Assembly: GCA_958372035.1 (NCBI GenBank)
Contig: CATXML010000037.1
Span: 1 to 9,584, forward strand
Source: an uncultured Collinsella sp.
Lineage (GTDB): Bacteria; Actinomycetota; Coriobacteriia; Coriobacteriales; Coriobacteriaceae
Direction of reading: 5' to 3'
Length of the DNA stretch: 9,584 nt
Under the pieces are notes generated by a model. That model had not been told where the DNA came from, made no database searches, and saw only the letters and a list, made by a program, of their open reading frames with translations. A program made the position numbers and the translations under genes. This document shows positions 7,140 through 9,584 of the stretch, piece by piece (positions within the stretch are counted from its first letter, which is position 1; the number at the start of each line of letters is the position of its first letter).

Positions 7140-7982
7140 ATGTCCGCCCGTAAAGCTCGCACGGAGGCGGCCGCCGCTGGCGCCGCCCCCGTTGACTCTG
7201 AGGAGAAGGACGTGAAGATTCCCGTAGAGGCCGTTGACGATACCGAGGCCAACGAGGCCCCGGCCGCCGAGGCTGCCGAGAACCAGGTAGAGGATTCCAA
7301 CAAGGAGGCGACGATGACCGAGGACGAGATGGTGGAAGCCGCTATCCGCGCCGGTGAGGAAGCCGCCGACAACGACTTTAAGCTCAAGTTCGAGCAGGCC
7401 CAAAAGGAGCTTGCCGACGTGCGCAGCGAGCTCGATGCTGCGGCAGAGGCCCAGAAGGCCGCCGAGGACAAGGCAAAGGACGCCACCGAGCGTACCGCCC
7501 GTCTGCAGGCCGACTGGGAGAACTTCCGTCGCCGCACCGCTAGCGAGCGTATCGCCGAGCGCGAGCGCGCGACCGAGAAGCTCGTCACCGCGCTGTTGCC
7601 GGTGGTTGACGATATCGAGCGTGCAATCGACCATGCCCGTAGCCAGGAGCTTTCCGACGACTTTAAGCAGTTCGTCGATGGCGTTGACGCGGTGCATGCC
7701 AAGCTGCTCGATGTGTTTGCGCACGAGGGCGTTGAGCCCATCGACCCCAAGGGCGAGGCGTTCGATCCGCTCGAGCACCAGGCCGTGGGGCGTGTCGAGG
7801 ACGCATCGCAGTACGACGAGACCGTCAACGACGTGTACCAGAAGGGCTACCGCATGGCGGACCGCATCCTGCGCTCCGCGATGGTGACGGTGACCTACGG
7901 TGGCGAGAAGCGCCCCGCACCGGAGCCCGAAGCGGCGCCCGAGGATGCTGCGGCCGATACGGCTGAGAGCACCGAGGAGTAA
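7140..7982 (+). CDS. grpE: Nucleotide exchange factor GrpE
   Basis: GrpE is the dimeric factor that releases ADP from DnaK. From ATG 7140 the product has 280 residues: an acidic, low-complexity segment (1-58), a long coiled-coil helix (about 75-145; ADWENFRRRTASER at 124-137), the four-helix-bundle region LLPVVDDIERAI (152-163), and the beta domain with GEAFDPLEHQAVG (205-217) and GYRMADRILRSAMVTV (236-251). An Ala/Pro/Glu tail follows. ATG 7140 is 2 nt after the dnaK stop, with GAGGA (7126-7130) as ribosome binding site. A second in-frame ATG at 7314 is preceded by a much stronger AAGGAGG (7302-7308) at 5 nt and would give 222 residues, nearer the usual GrpE size. An in-frame GTG at 7212 follows AGGAGAAGGA closely. 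The family call is certain; the start is not. Confidence 0.95.
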   Translation: MSARKARTEAAAAGAAPVDSEEKDVKIPVEAVDDTEANEAPAAEAAENQVEDSNKEATMTEDEMVEAAIRAGEEAADNDFKLKFEQAQKELADVRSELDAAAEAQKAAEDKAKDATERTARLQADWENFRRRTASERIAERERATEKLVTALLPVVDDIERAIDHARSQELSDDFKQFVDGVDAVHAKLLDVFAHEGVEPIDPKGEAFDPLEHQAVGRVEDASQYDETVNDVYQKGYRMADRILRSAMVTVTYGGEKRPAPEPEAAPEDAAADTAESTEE

Positions 7983-7987
7983 TTGAG

Positions 7988-8018
7988 AAGGGCCCCGGGG
8001 CAACACCCGGGGCCCTTT
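7988..8018 (+). terminator. Hairpin after grpE, possible partial terminator
   Basis: A perfect 12-bp GC-rich stem (7988-7999 with 8006-8017; core GGGCCCCGGG) has the 6-nt loop GCAACA. Only TTT then C and T follow, a weak U tract. It begins 5 nt after the grpE stop and could reduce read-through into dnaJ-hspR or protect the upstream mRNA. Confidence 0.6.
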
Positions 8019-8046
8019 CTGGCCTAGTGCCATATGAAAGCATGAG

Positions 8047-8067
8047 CCGCCGCCCGCTGGGCGGCGG
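8047..8067 (+). other. Second hairpin in the grpE-dnaJ gap
   Basis: CCGCCGCCC (8047-8055) pairs perfectly with GGGCGGCGG (8059-8067) around a 3-nt loop. It ends 7 nt before the dnaJ ribosome binding site and has no U run. It could influence dnaJ translation or mRNA decay. No convincing promoter is visible in the gap. Confidence 0.55.
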
Positions 8068-8089
8068 ATGAAACAGGAGAGGAGCTACG

Positions 8090-9055
8090 ATGGCTGCAGG
8101 CAAAACCTTCTATGACATCCTGGGCGTATCCAAGAGCGCCTCCGACAAAGAGATCAAGAGCGCGTTTCGCAAGCTCGCGCAAAAATATCACCCCGATGCC
8201 GGCGGCGACGAGGCCAAGTTCAAGGAGATTAGCGAGGCCTACGAGACGCTTTCGGACGAGAAGAAGCGCAAAGAGTACGACCAGATGCTCATGTTTGGCG
8301 GCATGCCGGGCGCAGGCGGCGCGTATGGCGGCGGCTACGGTGCCGGCGCGGGCGCCAGCGGCTGGGGCGACATCTTCGACAGCATCTTTAGCGGCAACGG
8401 CGCCTGGGGCAGCGATTGGGGCTCGGGCTTTGCCGGGGCCGCGGGCGCTGCCGGTGCGGGCGCGGGCCGCAACCGCGCGCGCAAGGGCGGCGACCTGTCG
8501 CTGACTGTCGACGTAACGGCCGAGGACGCGTTTCGCGGCGTGACGCACAAGGTCACCTATCGCATTCCCTCGACAGGCGAGCAGCAGACCATTACGGTCT
8601 CGGTGCCCGCGGGCGCGGTCGACGGCGGCAAATTGCGTTACAAGCGCCGCGGCGAGTACGGCGTTGCCGGAGGCGAGCGCGGCGACCTGGTTGTGACCAC
8701 GCATGTGGAGGAGCATCCGCTGTTTAAGCGCAAGGGTGCCGATGTGACCATGGAGGTGCCGGTCTCGGTCTACGAGGCGGCGCTCGGCTGCACGGTGGAT
8801 GTGCCCACGCCCGGCGGCGCGACGGTTCGTCTGAAGGTGCCCGCTGGCACCCAGACGGGCAAGAAGTTCCGCTTTAAAGAGATGGGCGCGCCCGACGTTA
8901 AGCACCGTGGTCGTACGGGCGCGCTGCTCGTCGAGATCAAGGTGCAGGTCCCCACGAGCCTGTCCGACGATGAGCGCGATGCCATGACCAAGCTGCGCGA
9001 GGCCGACACGCGCGATTATCGCGAGAAGGTCAACCGTTACAAGGCGACGTACTAG
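8090..9055 (+). CDS. dnaJ: DnaJ-class co-chaperone without zinc finger (class B, CbpA-like)
   Basis: J-domain proteins deliver substrates to DnaK and stimulate its ATPase. The 321-residue product has an N-terminal J domain (about 6-67) with the essential HPD at 34-36 and [14 protein letters not shown] (43-56). A Gly/Ala-rich GF region follows (about 70-127), then a basic NRARKGGDL junction (128-136) and two beta-barrel C-terminal domains (about 136-290; RGDL at 197-200). The CxxCxGxG repeats of class A DnaJ are absent: the only cysteine is C234. Length and architecture match class B proteins such as CbpA. ATG 8090 follows AGGAGAGGAG (8075-8084). It lies 107 nt after grpE, past two hairpins. 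Whether a zinc-finger DnaJ exists elsewhere in the genome cannot be told here. Confidence 0.95.
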   Translation: MAAGKTFYDILGVSKSASDKEIKSAFRKLAQKYHPDAGGDEAKFKEISEAYETLSDEKKRKEYDQMLMFGGMPGAGGAYGGGYGAGAGASGWGDIFDSIFSGNGAWGSDWGSGFAGAAGAAGAGAGRNRARKGGDLSLTVDVTAEDAFRGVTHKVTYRIPSTGEQQTITVSVPAGAVDGGKLRYKRRGEYGVAGGERGDLVVTTHVEEHPLFKRKGADVTMEVPVSVYEAALGCTVDVPTPGGATVRLKVPAGTQTGKKFRFKEMGAPDVKHRGRTGALLVEIKVQVPTSLSDDERDAMTKLREADTRDYREKVNRYKATY

Positions 9056-9127
9056 GGCGGTCGCGGCGCACGCCCACGCTCGCGGGCTTATGGTGGACGA
9101 TAACGAGACGGAAAGGGGTCAGGTAGC

Positions 9128-9544
9128 ATGGCCGAGGACAATAGGAACAAACCGCTGTACATGATCAGCGTGGCGGCCGAGCTGACCGGCATGCACCCGC
9201 AGACTCTGCGCGTCTACGAGTCCAAGGGCCTGGTGAATCCTCAGCGCTCGGGCGGTAACACGCGCCTGTATTCGCGTGCCGATATCGAGCGTCTGGAACT
9301 CATCAACCAACTGACCGACGAGGGCATCAACCTTGCCGGCGTGGTGCGCATCCTCGATATGAAGGAGCGTGCCGAGGAGCGCGAGCGCGAGAACGAGAAG
9401 CTCCGCGCTCGCGTGCGCCAGCTCGAGGACGAGCTGCACGAGTACAAGATGCAAAAGAAGATCACCGCCCTGGCTCCGCGCGACGGCTCAGTCAACCCCG
9501 AGCAAGTCATGCGCAAGCTGCTGGGCGCCGGAGGAGATTTGTAG
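9128..9544 (+). CDS. hspR: Heat shock repressor HspR (MerR family)
   Basis: HspR represses the dnaK operon in actinobacteria by binding HAIR inverted repeats with DnaK as co-repressor. The 138-residue product starts with PLYMISVAAELTGMHPQTL (9-27), the MerR-type helix-turn-helix, and continues with RVYESKGLVNPQRSGGNTRLYS (28-49), the recognition and wing region typical of HspR. A further helical segment (INLAGVVRIL, 67-76) precedes a charged coiled coil (about 78-110) for dimerisation. There is no C-terminal effector domain, as expected. ATG 9128 follows AAAGGGGT (9112-9119) at 8 nt. It is the last gene of the operon, 72 nt after dnaJ, so it should repress its own expression. HspR against other MerR proteins is decided by the operon and by the near-diagnostic N-terminal sequence. 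Confidence 0.95.
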   Translation: MAEDNRNKPLYMISVAAELTGMHPQTLRVYESKGLVNPQRSGGNTRLYSRADIERLELINQLTDEGINLAGVVRILDMKERAEERERENEKLRARVRQLEDELHEYKMQKKITALAPRDGSVNPEQVMRKLLGAGGDL

Positions 9545-9571
9545 TTACGCGGTTTTAGCAAACCGCGTAAC
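9544..9571. terminator. Perfect 12-bp hairpin at the hspR stop codon
   Basis: GTTACGCGGTTT (9544-9555) is exactly complementary to AAACCGCGTAAC (9560-9571), with a 4-nt loop TAGC. The first base of the stem is the last base of the hspR stop codon. No T run follows in the 13 remaining bases. It probably marks the 3' end of the operon, or a site for a downstream gene; the window ends too soon to tell. Confidence 0.5.
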
Positions 9572-9584
9572 GGCTCGATGCTGC

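Overview
The window reads as a GC-rich, anaerobic actinobacterium of the class Coriobacteriia, most likely Collinsella or a close relative. This is an inference from three features. The dnaK operon ends in hspR, the actinobacterial arrangement. The NAD operon ends in a NiaR-type regulator. A clostridial-style 2[4Fe-4S] ferredoxin lies between them. Every recognisable gene is a housekeeping or regulatory gene, and none shows a frameshift or internal stop.

Layout. 1-444 has no gene and is packed with inverted repeats: a large branched one (about 1-265), an 18-bp perfect one (277-335), and a 19-bp perfect one (360-403) that overlaps a plausible promoter. 445-4312 is a tight rightward operon nadA-nadB-nadC-niaR. 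It makes nicotinate mononucleotide from aspartate and ends with what is probably its own repressor. 4331-4397 is another long inverted repeat. 4438-4475 is a bidirectional terminator shared with a leftward 61-aa ferredoxin gene (4516-4701). 4702-5244 is a divergent, gene-free control region. 5245-9544 is the rightward chaperone operon dnaK-grpE-dnaJ-hspR, with hairpins after grpE and at the end of hspR.

How the genes work together. NadB oxidises aspartate to iminoaspartate, NadA condenses it with dihydroxyacetone phosphate to quinolinate, and NadC converts quinolinate to nicotinate mononucleotide. NiaR, known in other bacteria to sense nicotinate and repress such operons, is translationally coupled to nadC. 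The palindrome at 360-403 is the obvious candidate operator. In the second operon DnaK, GrpE and a zinc-finger-free DnaJ form the Hsp70 cycle. HspR is expected to repress the operon, with DnaK as co-repressor as described in other actinobacteria.

I found no new enzyme system. The unusual content is in the non-coding DNA (structured repeats, operator candidates, intercistronic hairpins), in the possible alternative starts of grpE, and in the unclear HspR operator.
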